DNA of 64,000 bases, taken from assembly GCF_002082015.1 (NCBI RefSeq), contig NZ_CP015109.1:3253001-3317000 (forward strand), in the 5' to 3' direction. Positions 8,221 through 17,630 of the stretch are shown in pieces (positions within the stretch are counted from its first letter, which is position 1; each line of letters opens with the position of its first letter). The stretch comes from Sporosarcina ureae (GTDB lineage: Bacteria > Bacillota > Bacilli > Bacillales_A > Planococcaceae). The notes under the pieces are model-generated. The model did not search any database. It was not told the DNA's origin and was given only the letters and a program-made list of their open reading frames with translations. The translations under genes and the position numbers were made by a program.

Positions 8221-9369
8221 ATGACTGAAGAGATGAATATGGATGAAGTTAAAGAATACGGTGAAGGTGCACACGTAACGGGTGTAGTAACAAAGGTTGA
8301 AGAGAAATCGGTGACGGTTGAAATCGCCGGTGCTCCTTTTGACGGTGTGATTCCGATCAGTGAACTTTCTAGCTTGCATATTGAAAAAGCAGCAGATGCA
8401 GTCTCAGTCGGTGACGAATTAGAATTGGCGATTACCAAAGTGGAAGACGAGGCGTATGTCTTGTCCAAGCGCCAAGTAGATGCAGAAAATGCATGGGATT
8501 CATTAGAAGAGAAGTTTGAAAGCGGTGAAATCATCGAAACAGAAGTAAAGGACGTAGTAAAAGGCGGACTCGTTGTCGACCTTGGTGTTCGCGGATTTAT
8601 TCCAGCTTCTTTAGTAGAAGATCACTTTGTAGAATCATTTGATGACTATAAAGGACGTACGATGACATTTAAAATTGTTGAAATGGATAAAGAAAAGAAC
8701 CGGTTAATCTTGTCTCACCGTGCGGTTGTCCAAGCGCAGAACGAGCAGAAAAAAGAAGCTGCACTTTCTGAAATTCAAGAAGGTGACATTCTAGATGGTA
8801 CAGTACAACGTATCGCTTCTTTCGGTGCATTCGTTGATATCGGCGGGGTAGACGGTTTGGTACACATTTCGCAAATTTCACACGGACATATTGAGAGTGT
8901 GTCGGACGTGTTGAAAGAAGGAGACGAAATCCAAGTCAAAGTATTGTCTGTCGACCGTGATGCGGAGCGCGTATCTCTATCCATTAAAGATACATTGCCT
9001 GGACCATGGGAAAATATCGAAGAAAAGGCAGAGGTCGGCTCTGTACTGGATGGCACGGTGAAACGTCTTGTAGCCTATGGCGCATTCGTTGAGATCTTGC
9101 CTGGCGTGGAAGGACTCGTTCACATTTCACGTATTGCACATGAGCATATCGGTACACCACAAGAAGTCCTTGAAGAAGGACAGTCTATACAAGTCAAAGT
9201 ATTAGACGTAAATCCACAAGAAAAACGTATTTCATTGAGCATTAAAGATCTTGTTGAAAAGCCTCAAGAAGCACGTGAAGAAAACTTTAGTTATGAAATG
9301 CCTGAAGAAACAACTGGCTTCTCTTTAGGAGATGTGATTGGTGATCAACTGAAGAAATTCCAAAAATAA
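8221..9369 (+). CDS. ypfD: S1 domain RNA-binding protein YpfD (RpsA-like)
   Basis: The 382-residue protein has four S1-type OB folds in tandem: about 14-85, 105-170, 190-258 and 275-345. The last two carry the clearest S1 signature (FGAFVDI, GLVHISQISH; YGAFVEI, GLVHISRIAH). Proteobacterial S1 has six such domains and binds mRNA on the ribosome; Bacillales proteins with four are RpsA homologues whose ribosomal role is not established. AGGAGG at 8207-8212 precedes the ATG by 8 bases. It follows plsC with an 80-base gap and ends before a strong terminator. It is often annotated as 30S ribosomal protein S1. Confidence 0.88.
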   Translation: MTEEMNMDEVKEYGEGAHVTGVVTKVEEKSVTVEIAGAPFDGVIPISELSSLHIEKAADAVSVGDELELAITKVEDEAYVLSKRQVDAENAWDSLEEKFESGEIIETEVKDVVKGGLVVDLGVRGFIPASLVEDHFVESFDDYKGRTMTFKIVEMDKEKNRLILSHRAVVQAQNEQKKEAALSEIQEGDILDGTVQRIASFGAFVDIGGVDGLVHISQISHGHIESVSDVLKEGDEIQVKVLSVDRDAERVSLSIKDTLPGPWENIEEKAEVGSVLDGTVKRLVAYGAFVEILPGVEGLVHISRIAHEHIGTPQEVLEEGQSIQVKVLDVNPQEKRISLSIKDLVEKPQEAREENFSYEMPEETTGFSLGDVIGDQLKKFQK

Positions 9370-9417
9370 TCTTTAGAATGTGATAAACTAGCCACAAATG
9401 TTAAATAAGCGTAACCG

Positions 9418-9454
9418 GAATGATGATGCTTTCATATGCATCATCATTCTTTTT
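9418..9454 (+). terminator. Rho-independent terminator after ypfD
   Basis: GAATGATGATGC and GCATCATCATTC form a perfect 12-bp stem around an eight-base loop, followed by five or more T residues. Confidence 0.9.
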
Positions 9455-9499
9455 GTGTATAATATTCTAAGATAGGTCGGAAGGGTGTAATGAAAGAAA

Positions 9500-10810
9500 A
9501 TGAAAAAACCAACAGTAGCAATCGTAGGAAGACCAAACGTCGGTAAGTCGACAATCTTTAACCGGATCGTAGGCGAACGTATTTCGATCGTAGAAGACGT
9601 TGCCGGTGTAACGCGAGATCGTATATACAGCGCAGCAGAATGGTTGAATTATGAATTTAACTTAATCGATACAGGCGGTATTGAACTAAGTAATGAGCCA
9701 TTACTTGATCAAATCCGTATGCAAGCTGAAATCGCCATTGAAGAAGCGGACGTCATCATCTTCTTGACGAATGGTCGAGATGGTGTGACAGATTCAGATG
9801 AACAAGTCGCACGTATGCTGTATAAAACGAACAAGCCAGTCGTATTGGCTGTAAATAAAGTGGATAACCCAGAGATGAGAGATATGATTTACGATTTCTA
9901 CTCACTTGGATTTGGCGAACCATATCCGCTGTCCGGATCACACGGCTTAGGCCTTGGTGATTTATTGGACGCAGTCGCAGAGAGCTTTAAAGATATGAAC
10001 TTGGAAGAAGAGGAAGACGATTCCATCAAGTTCTGTTTAATTGGACGTCCGAATGTCGGAAAGTCGTCACTTGTTAACGCATTACTTGGTGAAGATCGGG
10101 TCATCGTCAGCGATATCGCTGGAACGACAACAGATGCGATTGACTCTACAAAAGTAGTAGACGGGCAAGAATTTAAAATTATCGATACTGCGGGGATGCG
10201 TAAAAAAGGGAAAGTGTACGAAAACACAGAGAAATACAGTGTACTACGTGCTTTAAAAGCAATTGATCGCTCTGACGTTGTGTTGATTGTCATGAATGCA
10301 GAAGAAGGTATTCGTGAGCAGGACAAGCGTGTAGCTGGCTTTGCGGAAGAAGCGGGAAAAGGCGTCATGTTTGTTGTCAACAAGTGGGATACGCTTGAGA
10401 AAAATGATAAGACGATGAATAAATTTATCGATGAAATTCGTGATCAGTTTAGATTTCTAGACTATGCACCTATTTTCTTTGTTTCAGCTAAAACGAAGCA
10501 ACGTGTGCATACGTTATTCTCCAATATCCAATTGATTAGCGAAAATCATGCGATGCGCATTCAGTCAAGTGTCTTGAATGAGGTAGTAGAAGATGCTGTA
10601 GCTAGAAATCCTGCACCTTCAGATAAAGGACGTCGTTTGCGGATTTACTATGCAACACAAGTTGCTGTGAAGCCACCGACATTCGTGGTTTTTGTCAACG
10701 AACCAGAACTTATGCACTTTTCTTATGAACGCTTTTTACAGAACAGATTACGTGAAGCCTTTGGATTTGAAGGCACACCAATCCGCTTGATCACAAGAGC
10801 GAGAAGCTAA
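9500..10810 (+). CDS. der: Ribosome-assembly GTPase Der (EngA)
   Basis: Essential GTPase for 50S ribosomal subunit maturation. Its hallmark is two GTPase domains in one chain: GRPNVGKS at residues 10-17 with DTGG and NKVD, and a second GRPNVGKS near 183 with DTAGMR and NKWD. A C-terminal KH-like domain follows from about residue 350. Length (436) equals the Bacillus protein. The ATG at 9500 follows GGAAGGGTG by about 12 bases. It starts a run with gpsA, yphE and yphF that matches Bacillus. Confidence 0.95.
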   Translation: MKKPTVAIVGRPNVGKSTIFNRIVGERISIVEDVAGVTRDRIYSAAEWLNYEFNLIDTGGIELSNEPLLDQIRMQAEIAIEEADVIIFLTNGRDGVTDSDEQVARMLYKTNKPVVLAVNKVDNPEMRDMIYDFYSLGFGEPYPLSGSHGLGLGDLLDAVAESFKDMNLEEEEDDSIKFCLIGRPNVGKSSLVNALLGEDRVIVSDIAGTTTDAIDSTKVVDGQEFKIIDTAGMRKKGKVYENTEKYSVLRALKAIDRSDVVLIVMNAEEGIREQDKRVAGFAEEAGKGVMFVVNKWDTLEKNDKTMNKFIDEIRDQFRFLDYAPIFFVSAKTKQRVHTLFSNIQLISENHAMRIQSSVLNEVVEDAVARNPAPSDKGRRLRIYYATQVAVKPPTFVVFVNEPELMHFSYERFLQNRLREAFGFEGTPIRLITRARS

Positions 10811-10836
10811 CTATACAAACAGAAAGGGTGGAGGTA

Positions 10837-11856
10837 ATGGAGAAAGTCTCTATATTCGGTGCAGGCAGTTGGGGAACCGCACTCGCTGTCGTGCTGGCTG
10901 AAAATGGACATAACAGCTTAATTTGGACAAGACGTGCAGAACAAGCGGATGAAATCCATAATCAGCACACGAACAACCGGTATTTGCCAGATGTGAAACT
11001 GCCCGATAACCTTAGCTCTACTAGTGAACTACAGGTAGCGGTCCAGCATGCAAAAACGATCATACTGGCCGTACCGACCGTTGCGATGCGTGAGACGTGT
11101 CGCCATATACAGAAATTCCTAACCGAACCGGCTATATTTGTCCATGTCTCCAAAGGAATTGATCCGGATTCATTGGAACGGATATCTGAAATTATTGCAG
11201 ACGAAATTGATGAAACATTACGCGATGCTATTGTAGTGCTGTCTGGACCGAGTCACGCGGAGGAAGTCGTACGTCGACATCCTACGACGGTGGCGGTGGC
11301 TTCGAGCAACATGGAAGCGGCAGAACAAATACAAGATTTATTCATGAGCAATTATTTCCGTGTCTATACGAATAAAGATGTAATCGGCGTGGAGCTTGGC
11401 GGAGCATTGAAAAATGTCATCGCTTTAGCTGCTGGAATTTCTGATGGTCTTGGATACGGTGATAATGCAAAGGCTGCTCTTATTACAAGAGGTCTAGCAG
11501 AAATCACGCGTCTGGGTGTCAAAATGGGTGCGGATCAACAAACATTTTCCGGATTGACGGGACTTGGTGACTTGGTCGTTACATGTACAAGTGTCCACTC
11601 GAGAAACTGGCGCGCAGGCAACTTACTTGGGAAAGGCCAGTCTTTAGAAAGAGTGACCGAAGAAATGGGTATGGTCATAGAAGGTGTGCGTACCACAAAG
11701 GCTTCGTTTCAGTTGGCGCAACAGTTTGATGTCAACATGCCGTTGACAGAAGCCTTATATTCCATACTATTTGGAGGCGTTCCACCTAAACAAGCTGTGG
11801 ATCAATTAATGACCCGTGGTAAGAAACAGGAAATTGATACATTTTTCGGTATTTAA
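10837..11856 (+). CDS. gpsA: Glycerol-3-phosphate dehydrogenase (NAD(P)+)
   Basis: Reduces dihydroxyacetone phosphate to sn-glycerol 3-phosphate, the backbone for phospholipids. The 339-residue protein begins with the Rossmann motif GAGSWGTA at 8-15, followed by the family blocks VHVSKGI, VLSGPSHAEEV and GVELGGALKNVIALAAG (with the catalytic Lys), and GLTGLGDLVVTC. A GTG at 10828 is in frame three codons upstream but overlaps the purine-rich ribosome site; ATG at 10837 is preferred. It follows der by 26 bases. Confidence 0.93.
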   Translation: MEKVSIFGAGSWGTALAVVLAENGHNSLIWTRRAEQADEIHNQHTNNRYLPDVKLPDNLSSTSELQVAVQHAKTIILAVPTVAMRETCRHIQKFLTEPAIFVHVSKGIDPDSLERISEIIADEIDETLRDAIVVLSGPSHAEEVVRRHPTTVAVASSNMEAAEQIQDLFMSNYFRVYTNKDVIGVELGGALKNVIALAAGISDGLGYGDNAKAALITRGLAEITRLGVKMGADQQTFSGLTGLGDLVVTCTSVHSRNWRAGNLLGKGQSLERVTEEMGMVIEGVRTTKASFQLAQQFDVNMPLTEALYSILFGGVPPKQAVDQLMTRGKKQEIDTFFGI

Positions 11857-11876
11857 ACAGTAGGAGGGTGACAATT

Positions 11877-12080
11877 TTGTCCTCGTTAGATAAAATGTGG
11901 CTATCTTTTTACGCAATGGGATTCATGGTGATTTCAATGGGCTTGATTTATTTGAGCCGCTATAAAATAAAAAACCGTGTAGTACGAATTCTATTTGCGA
12001 TTATTGCCTATACACTATTAATTACATCGTTCTTCGCAATGGTCTATTTAGTATTCAACGGACCGACTGGAGGCGCCTAA
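11877..12080 (+). CDS. yphE: Small two-pass membrane protein YphE (DUF2768)
   Basis: A 67-residue protein with two hydrophobic segments (about 6-25 and 35-57) separated by a basic loop (RYKIKNRVVR). Position between gpsA and yphF and the size match Bacillus YphE, a DUF2768 protein of unknown role present in spore formers. The TTG at 11877 was chosen because AGGAGG at 11862-11867 lies nine bases upstream; a GTG at 11868 touches that site. yphF begins four bases after the stop, so the two are co-translated. Confidence 0.7.
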   Translation: MSSLDKMWLSFYAMGFMVISMGLIYLSRYKIKNRVVRILFAIIAYTLLITSFFAMVYLVFNGPTGGA

Positions 12081-12083
12081 CAT

Positions 12084-12794
12084 ATGAATAAACGAATACT
12101 TATACTTTCAGTTATAATCTGCGGACTATTACTGTCCGCTTGTGGCGGCCGTCCGCCTGAAGAAAAACAAGCAAGTGAAACACCGTACCCTGAAATGCAA
12201 GAGACCATCCAAAAGGCTGTGGAGCGTTACCAGGAACAATCAGGCGGATTATTACCAATTAAAACACGTGATCAAGAAACCGATCAATTCATCAAATATC
12301 CAATCGAGTTCTCGAAAATCGTTCCAGACTTCACTGAAAAGATTCCGTCTAACGCATTTGAAAACGGTGGTATCTTCCAGTACGTTCTGATAGATGTGGA
12401 AGAAAATCCTACAGTTAAACTTGTTGACTTGCGTACAACTGAAAAACTGCGCGACTTAAACTTGCGCAAATTTATCAATGGAGAATTACCATTCTTAGAT
12501 CCAGTTGGCGACAACGTCTATGCAGTAGACTTCAAGAAAATGGGTTTTAAAGAACCACTAACTGTCCAAAGTCCGTATTCTGACGCCCACCTACCCATCG
12601 TAGTAGGTGGCGACGGGAATTTCTACGTAGACTACTCCATCGACCTCAACAAGATCTTGATGGAACAAAAGCCAGAAGTAGAACCCGGCACAGACATCCG
12701 ATACCTACTATACGAAGACTCCCTAGTCCTCCCGGCATATTCCTTGCCGTACACAGTAGACGAAAACAACGAACCGGTGTTTATGAAAAAATAA
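12084..12794 (+). CDS. yphF: Lipoprotein YphF
   Basis: A 236-residue protein with a lipoprotein signal: basic MNKR, hydrophobic core and lipobox LSAC, giving lipidation at about Cys20. The mature part is hydrophilic and contains no domain I can name. Genes of this type lie just before spoIVA in Bacillus (yphF). GGAGGCG lies within the end of yphE, so translation is probably coupled. No terminator directly follows; a dispersed repeat occupies the gap to the hairpin at 13054. Function unknown. Confidence 0.75.
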   Translation: MNKRILILSVIICGLLLSACGGRPPEEKQASETPYPEMQETIQKAVERYQEQSGGLLPIKTRDQETDQFIKYPIEFSKIVPDFTEKIPSNAFENGGIFQYVLIDVEENPTVKLVDLRTTEKLRDLNLRKFINGELPFLDPVGDNVYAVDFKKMGFKEPLTVQSPYSDAHLPIVVGGDGNFYVDYSIDLNKILMEQKPEVEPGTDIRYLLYEDSLVLPAYSLPYTVDENNEPVFMKK

Positions 12795-12883
12795 TGTTCT
12801 CTAATTTACAGGTGGCCTCATGTATTAGCACTTGAACTTTACATATTCAAAGAGTGATATAAACTGTCACCACATTGTAACTA

Positions 12884-13009
12884 GGATTGTAGTGGAAGGC
12901 GGCGACTCCCGCGGGAATAGCATGAGCTTGAGACCCTGGACTGAACGAAGTGAAGGAAGCGGCTCAAGCCACGCCCTCCGGAAAGCGATCCCATCTGGAG
13001 TACCAATCC
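12884..13009 (+). repeat. GC-rich dispersed repeat, forward copy
   Basis: In the 334-base gap between yphF and spoIVA lies an element richer in G and C than its surroundings, starting GGATTG (12884-12889) and ending CAATCC (13004-13009), which are inverted. Inside, GCTTGAG (12926-12932) pairs with CTCAAGC (12963-12969), so an RNA copy would fold. Its GAAAGCG...CCCATCTGGA block recurs inverted near 40430, and its GTGGAA...GCGACTC block recurs near 63940. No credible gene is present; a 66-codon open frame here is an artefact of the repeat. Confidence 0.65.
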
Positions 13010-13053
13010 CGAACCGTTACAAAGTTTATTAACTAAATTAGCACCATTACCTA

Positions 13054-13089
13054 AAAAACGTTTCATGCAACTATGCATGAAACGTTTTT
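13054..13089 (+). terminator. Perfect 16-bp hairpin terminator before spoIVA
   Basis: Sixteen bases (AAAAACGTTTCATGCA) are followed by loop ACTA and their exact reverse complement, which ends in TTTTT. With A and T tracts on both sides it could stop transcription in either direction. It sits 40 bases upstream of spoIVA and probably ends the der-gpsA-yphE-yphF transcript. Confidence 0.85.
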
Positions 13090-13128
13090 CTATTTCATAA
13101 GCTACAATGCGGAGAAAAAGGAGGGCTA

Positions 13129-14610
13129 ATGATGAAAGAAGAACTATACGAAAACTTAGCTAGAAGAACAGACGGCGACATTTATATAGGCGTGGTAGGC
13201 CCTGTTCGAGTAGGGAAATCCACATTTGTCAAACGAGTCATGGAGGAAGTTGTAATCCCCAACATGACGGATGCCAACGATCGGATACGCGCACAAGACG
13301 AACTTCCCCAAAGTTCACCAGGTCCCGTAATTATGACTGCAGAACCCAAATTCGTACCTGCCCAAGGCACAAGCGTTTCAATAGGGGACGGTGAACTGGA
13401 ATTCCAAATTCGCCTAGCGGACTGTGTAGGCTACGTCATAGATGGCGTTAAAGGATACGAGGATGAGGAAGGACCGAAATACGTCCATACACCATGGCAC
13501 AACGAGCCGATCCCGTTCCAAGAAGCAGCGCGCATTGGGACGGACAAAGTGATTCGTGATCACTCCACCATCGGAATCTTGCTGACAACGGACGGAACAG
13601 TGAACAACATTTCACGTGCATCTGCTGAAGTCGCTGAGAAAGAAATTGTTTCGAAACTGCAAGAAATCGGTAAACCGTTTGTCATTGTATTAAACTCTAA
13701 AATGCCAGCCCATGAAAAAGCGTTGGAACTGAAACAGCAATTACATGAAAAGTATGGTGTTCCCGTAATTGCTATTAGTGCGGACCAGCTCAATGCGACG
13801 GAGATCCAGCTCATTCTTAAAGAGGCGCTCTATGAGTTCCCCATCACGGATATTGAGCTACAACGTCCTGACTGGATGGAGGAACTAGGAGATAGCCACA
13901 AGCTGAACGCACGTATCGATCAGCTAATTACAGATGGATTCCTCGGTGTCTCTAAAATTCGTAAAGTTCAGGAGATTGCGGAACTATTGCAAGAAGAAGA
14001 GTTCGTTAGACAAGCGGAAGTAATAGAAGTGGATGCAGGAAAAGGTCGGGCAATCGTCAAAATTGATATGGATGAGCAAGCTTTTGTGAATGTGTGTGAA
14101 GAGTTCATGGGAACGGAAATGCGTTCGAAAAAAGATTGGCTTGTGTTTATTCAAGAAGCAGTTAAGGCGAAAAAATCGTATGATATGTATGCAGAAGCAA
14201 TCGATACAGCGAAAAAATCTGGTTATGGCGTCGCGTTGCCATCGATTGAAGATTTCCAGCCAACTGCTCCTGAATTGATTAAACAAGACACATTTTATGG
14301 TGTGAAAATGAAAGCGAAAGCCCCTTCACTTCATATTATACGAATCGATATGGAAGCGGAATTTGCTCCATTGATCGGCTCTGAATTCCATAGTCATCAC
14401 TTGTTGAAGGAATTGAAAAATGCTTATTTACATGATCGGGAAGCGCTATGGGAAACGCAATTATTTGGCACACCACTTCACGAGGTCATGAAAGAAAGTA
14501 TCCGATTTAAGACTGCAGCAGTTCCAGATCGAGCAAGAAAACGCTTGCGTGAAACGATTGAACAAATGGTGAATGATGGAAATAAAGGTATGATTACGTT
14601 TATTGTTTGA
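13129..14610 (+). CDS. spoIVA: Stage IV sporulation protein A, coat morphogenetic ATPase
   Basis: Self-assembling ATPase that forms the basement layer of the spore coat on the mother-cell face of the forespore membrane. The 493-residue protein has a TRAFAC-type P-loop GPVRVGKST near residues 24-32 and a conserved C-terminus rich in charged residues; length matches the Bacillus protein (492). GGAGGG precedes the ATG-ATG start. It lies after yphF and before hbs, the standard order. A mother-cell (SigE-type) promoter is expected; GCTACAAT at about 13101 resembles its -10 but I saw no convincing -35. Confidence 0.95.
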   Translation: MMKEELYENLARRTDGDIYIGVVGPVRVGKSTFVKRVMEEVVIPNMTDANDRIRAQDELPQSSPGPVIMTAEPKFVPAQGTSVSIGDGELEFQIRLADCVGYVIDGVKGYEDEEGPKYVHTPWHNEPIPFQEAARIGTDKVIRDHSTIGILLTTDGTVNNISRASAEVAEKEIVSKLQEIGKPFVIVLNSKMPAHEKALELKQQLHEKYGVPVIAISADQLNATEIQLILKEALYEFPITDIELQRPDWMEELGDSHKLNARIDQLITDGFLGVSKIRKVQEIAELLQEEEFVRQAEVIEVDAGKGRAIVKIDMDEQAFVNVCEEFMGTEMRSKKDWLVFIQEAVKAKKSYDMYAEAIDTAKKSGYGVALPSIEDFQPTAPELIKQDTFYGVKMKAKAPSLHIIRIDMEAEFAPLIGSEFHSHHLLKELKNAYLHDREALWETQLFGTPLHEVMKESIRFKTAAVPDRARKRLRETIEQMVNDGNKGMITFIV

Positions 14611-14656
14611 GGAGAAAAGCTAGAAAGTAACGTAGGAAATGTAGTTTGTAATGAAG

Positions 14657-14685
14657 AAAGATCCGTCAAATACGGGTCTTTTTTC
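14657..14685 (+). terminator. Rho-independent terminator after spoIVA
   Basis: AAAGATCCGT pairs with ACGGGTCTTT (one G-T wobble) across a five-base loop, then a T run. Confidence 0.85.
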
Positions 14686-14826
14686 TTTGCTTTTCGATCA
14701 AAATCGCTTGAAATGCCGTGAATAAAGGAAAAGCTCGATAATATTGTTGCACCGTGGTTTTTCTTATGTTACTCTTTTTACAGTGTTAACAGCAATAGCA
14801 TCCCCCTTTGAGAGGAGGTGAACGGT

Positions 14827-15099
14827 GTGAATAAAACAGAATTAATTAACTCTGTGGCAGAAGCGGCAGGTCTAACAAAAAAAGACGCAACTAAAGCTGT
14901 TGAAGCTGTATTCGATACAATTCAATCGACTCTTGCTAACGGTGATAAAGTTCAATTGATTGGTTTCGGAAACTTCGAAGTACGCGAGCGTGCTGCACGT
15001 AAAGGACGTAACCCACAATCAGGTGAAGAAATCGAAATCGCTGCAAGTAAAGTTCCAGCTTTCAAAGCAGGTAAAGCACTTAAAGACGCAGTAAAATAA
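14827..15099 (+). CDS. hbs: DNA-binding protein HU
   Basis: Small basic dimeric nucleoid protein that bends DNA without sequence preference. The 90-residue product is nearly identical in pattern to Bacillus HBsu, with the DNA-binding arm [10 protein letters not shown] around residues 60-69 and [12 protein letters not shown] before it. Start is the GTG at 14827, preceded by AGAGGAGG at 14811-14818; upstream GTG at 14818 overlaps that site. It stands alone between spoIVA and folE with its own terminator. Confidence 0.95.
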   Translation: MNKTELINSVAEAAGLTKKDATKAVEAVFDTIQSTLANGDKVQLIGFGNFEVRERAARKGRNPQSGEEIEIAASKVPAFKAGKALKDAVK

Positions 15100-15114
15100 T
15101 TCGAGATTTTACAT

Positions 15115-15177
15115 AGGAGTCCGTCCAGCGAATCTGTTCATCAGATGGCCATGGATGGACTCCTTTCCGTTTTTTTA
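15115..15177 (+). terminator. Rho-independent terminator after hbs
   Basis: AGGAGTCCGTCCA and TGGATGGACTCCT form a long stem with one mismatch around an inner region that can itself fold, followed by a seven-T run. Confidence 0.85.
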
Positions 15178-15277
15178 ATGGTATACATAAGGAAGTACAA
15201 GTAACTATACGGAATGCATGGAATGTGCTAGTATTTTGGGGAAATAGGTTTTGTTCCAACAAGGAGGACATGCTGTG

Positions 15278-15847
15278 ATGAAAGAGCAAGATATAAATAA
15301 ATTAGAGCAGGCAGTTACGATGATTTTGGAAGCAATCGGTGAAGATCCGACTCGTGAAGGATTACTTGAGACGCCAAAACGTGTAGCCAAAATGTACCAA
15401 GAAGTGTTTGAAGGTTTACATAAAGATCCAAGAGAATATTTCGATACAGTATTCCATGAGAATCATGATGAAGTCGTACTGGTGAAAGATATTCCATTTT
15501 ATTCTATGTGTGAGCATCACTTAGTACCGTTTTTCGGTGTAGCTCATGTAGCCTATATTCCGCGTGATGGAGTAGTTGCAGGTTTGAGCAAGTTGGCAAG
15601 AGCTGTTGAAACGGCAGCGCGTCGTCCGCAATTGCAAGAACGCATTACATCCAGTGTGGCAGATGCCATGATGGAAAAGTTGAATCCCCATGGTGTCTAT
15701 ATCATCATCGAAGCTGAACATATGTGTATGACGATGAGAGGAATTAAAAAGCCTGGAGCCAAGACCATCACCACTGTTGCTAGAGGAATCTATGAACATG
15801 ATGACGTGAAGCGTGCTGAAATTCTATCTCTAATTAGAACAAACTAA
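15278..15847 (+). CDS. folE: GTP cyclohydrolase I (MtrA)
   Basis: First enzyme of tetrahydrofolate synthesis, converting GTP to 7,8-dihydroneopterin triphosphate. The 189-residue protein has the zinc and active-site motif MCEHHLVPF near residue 76 and CMTMRGI near 150, both typical of the type IA enzyme. AAGGAGG at 15261-15267 places the start at the ATG at 15278; the frame is open further upstream. mtrB follows 65 bases later, giving the mtrAB pair of Bacillus. Confidence 0.94.
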   Translation: MKEQDINKLEQAVTMILEAIGEDPTREGLLETPKRVAKMYQEVFEGLHKDPREYFDTVFHENHDEVVLVKDIPFYSMCEHHLVPFFGVAHVAYIPRDGVVAGLSKLARAVETAARRPQLQERITSSVADAMMEKLNPHGVYIIIEAEHMCMTMRGIKKPGAKTITTVARGIYEHDDVKRAEILSLIRTN

Positions 15848-15912
15848 GGTCTTTGCCGAGCGCTTGCTGTATATGCTATCATTAGGATTATATATAGACT
15901 GGAGATGCGAAA

Positions 15913-16134
15913 ATGACACAACCAGATTATCTAATTATCAAGGCGAAAAAAGATGGAGTAAATGTCATTGGGCTTACGAGAGGCAATGACACGAAGTTTC
16001 ACCATACCGAAAAGCTAGATAGGGGAGAAGTCATGATCGCGCAGTTTACTGAGCATACCTCCGCTATCAAAATTCGGGGTGAAGCTGAAATTCATACAGC
16101 TCACGGTGTAATTGCGAGCGAAGAAAAAGAATGA
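15913..16134 (+). CDS. mtrB: trp RNA-binding attenuation protein TRAP
   Basis: Eleven-subunit ring protein that, when loaded with tryptophan, binds repeated GAG/UAG triplets in trp leader RNA and causes termination or blocks translation. The 73 residues keep the family core [24 protein letters not shown] and [16 protein letters not shown], including the Lys and Arg residues that contact RNA. It follows folE as in Bacillus, but the trp operon that TRAP controls is not at its usual site between aroH and hisC in this window. Confidence 0.95.
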   Translation: MTQPDYLIIKAKKDGVNVIGLTRGNDTKFHHTEKLDRGEVMIAQFTEHTSAIKIRGEAEIHTAHGVIASEEKE

Positions 16135-16164
16135 CCGTATATCTTACGGGAATGGAGCTTACTG

Positions 16165-16878
16165 ATGGAAACAAAAGGATTCACTGACCAAGTCGACAAT
16201 TATATACACCATTTGCGACGCGCTATTTATCAACCAGTGGTCGAACGAGATGCCGGGCATGCTCCGATTGATAGGAGAAAAGCTTCGTTGCTCCTATTGC
16301 CTTTACTTAACGGAGAGCAATGGACAGATGAGATGCAAACCGCAGCGTTGGCCATCGGTGCCATCCACACGGCCTTTGACGTCCATGATCAAATCGATAT
16401 CGTCGATGCTTCATCCAAAGAACAGCAATTGATGGTACTTGCGGGCGACCACTTCAGCGGTATTCACTATAAGCTATTGGCGTCGATTCCAAACTTCCAT
16501 CTCATTCGTTCCTTATCATCGGCGATTGGCAGAGTAAATGAATGCAAGACGACATTGCTTCAAGCGCCGCCGTCCACTCTTGAAGAGCGGTTACAGTTAA
16601 TTACTGAAGTGGAAAGTGCATGTATTGTGAAATTCTTCGATACATTCGGCTTTAGTCGCTACACACACATTATTGAGACGGTTTTCCCTTTCATCTGGTT
16701 GCTTGACAGCAAACAGCATGAATTGAATCGGATGAAATTTCCGCATCTTGTACCGAGTACGCATGATACACAAAGTTGGATCGATCAATTACAACAACAA
16801 CTGAATGACACAATAGAGAACAGCTTTCATTTACATACTGAAGTAATAGCAAAGTTGCAGAAAATGACGAAACAATGA
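16165..16878 (+). CDS. hepS: Heptaprenyl diphosphate synthase component I
   Basis: Small, non-catalytic subunit of the two-part enzyme that makes the C35 side chain of menaquinone-7; it pairs with HepT. The 237-residue protein matches the HEPPP synthase subunit 1 family in length and in the HTAFDVHDQID segment near residue 70. It lacks the DDxxD motifs of the catalytic subunit, as expected. It leads the menaquinone cluster hepS-menG-hepT, with menG starting 37 bases downstream. Confidence 0.85.
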   Translation: METKGFTDQVDNYIHHLRRAIYQPVVERDAGHAPIDRRKASLLLLPLLNGEQWTDEMQTAALAIGAIHTAFDVHDQIDIVDASSKEQQLMVLAGDHFSGIHYKLLASIPNFHLIRSLSSAIGRVNECKTTLLQAPPSTLEERLQLITEVESACIVKFFDTFGFSRYTHIIETVFPFIWLLDSKQHELNRMKFPHLVPSTHDTQSWIDQLQQQLNDTIENSFHLHTEVIAKLQKMTKQ

Positions 16879-16914
16879 GGAAGAAAACTGAAGTGGAGAA
16901 AGAAGGGTCGAACT

Positions 16915-17610
16915 GTGGCGGTCTCAAAAGAAGAAAAAGTTCATAACGTCTTTGAAAAAATTTCGACAGACTATGATAAAATGAATTCCGTGATCAGTTT
17001 CAATCAACATATTAAATGGCGGAATGATATTATGGTACGCATGAATGTACAGCCAGGGGCTAAAGCACTTGACGTTTGCTGTGGTACGGCAGACTGGACA
17101 GTTGCATTGGCTCAAGCTACAGGACCTGCTGGTGAAGTCATTGGCTTGGACTTCAGTGCCAACATGCTAGATTCCGGCAGAGACAAAGTGGCGCCTTATC
17201 CGCATGTTACGTTGGTTCAAGGTAACGCTATGTCACTTCCGTTTGCGGACAATTCATTTGATTATGTGACGATCGGATTTGGTCTTCGGAATGTCCCTGA
17301 TTACTTGACTGTATTAAAAGAAATGCGACGCGTGTTAAAGCCGGGTGGAATGGCAGTGTGTTTGGAAACATCTCAACCTAAAATACCTGTCTACCGTCAA
17401 GGGTTCCGCTTCTATTTCAAATATATTATGCCGTTGTTCGGTAAACTTTTCGCAAAAAGCTATAAAGAATATTCTTGGCTTCAAGAATCAGCAAATGATT
17501 TCCCAGGCATGAAAGAGCTGGCACAGCTTTTTGTCGATGCGGGTTATCAAGAAGTTTCGTATAAGTCTTACAGTGGCGGTGCGGCGGCAGGCCATATCGC
17601 TTACAAATAA
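16915..17610 (+). CDS. menG: Demethylmenaquinone methyltransferase
   Basis: Last step of menaquinone synthesis: S-adenosylmethionine-dependent C-methylation of demethylmenaquinone. The 231-residue protein has the UbiE/MenG signatures: [17 protein letters not shown] near the N-terminus, SAM motif [10 protein letters not shown] near residue 52, and RVLKPGGM with LETS further on. Start is GTG at 16915. Its stop codon TAA overlaps a possible ATG of the next frame. Flanked by the two heptaprenyl synthase genes. Confidence 0.93.
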   Translation: MAVSKEEKVHNVFEKISTDYDKMNSVISFNQHIKWRNDIMVRMNVQPGAKALDVCCGTADWTVALAQATGPAGEVIGLDFSANMLDSGRDKVAPYPHVTLVQGNAMSLPFADNSFDYVTIGFGLRNVPDYLTVLKEMRRVLKPGGMAVCLETSQPKIPVYRQGFRFYFKYIMPLFGKLFAKSYKEYSWLQESANDFPGMKELAQLFVDAGYQEVSYKSYSGGAAAGHIAYK

Positions 17611-17630
17611 TGAGTACACGGGAGAAGGTA

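Noticed and set aside
8202-8534. 110-codon reverse frame opposite ypfD
   Set aside because: Ser/Thr/Pro-rich antisense shadow of a strongly conserved coding sequence.
12832-13032. 66-codon open frame between yphF and spoIVA
   Set aside because: It lies across the GC-rich dispersed repeat, has no ribosome site and no protein-like composition.
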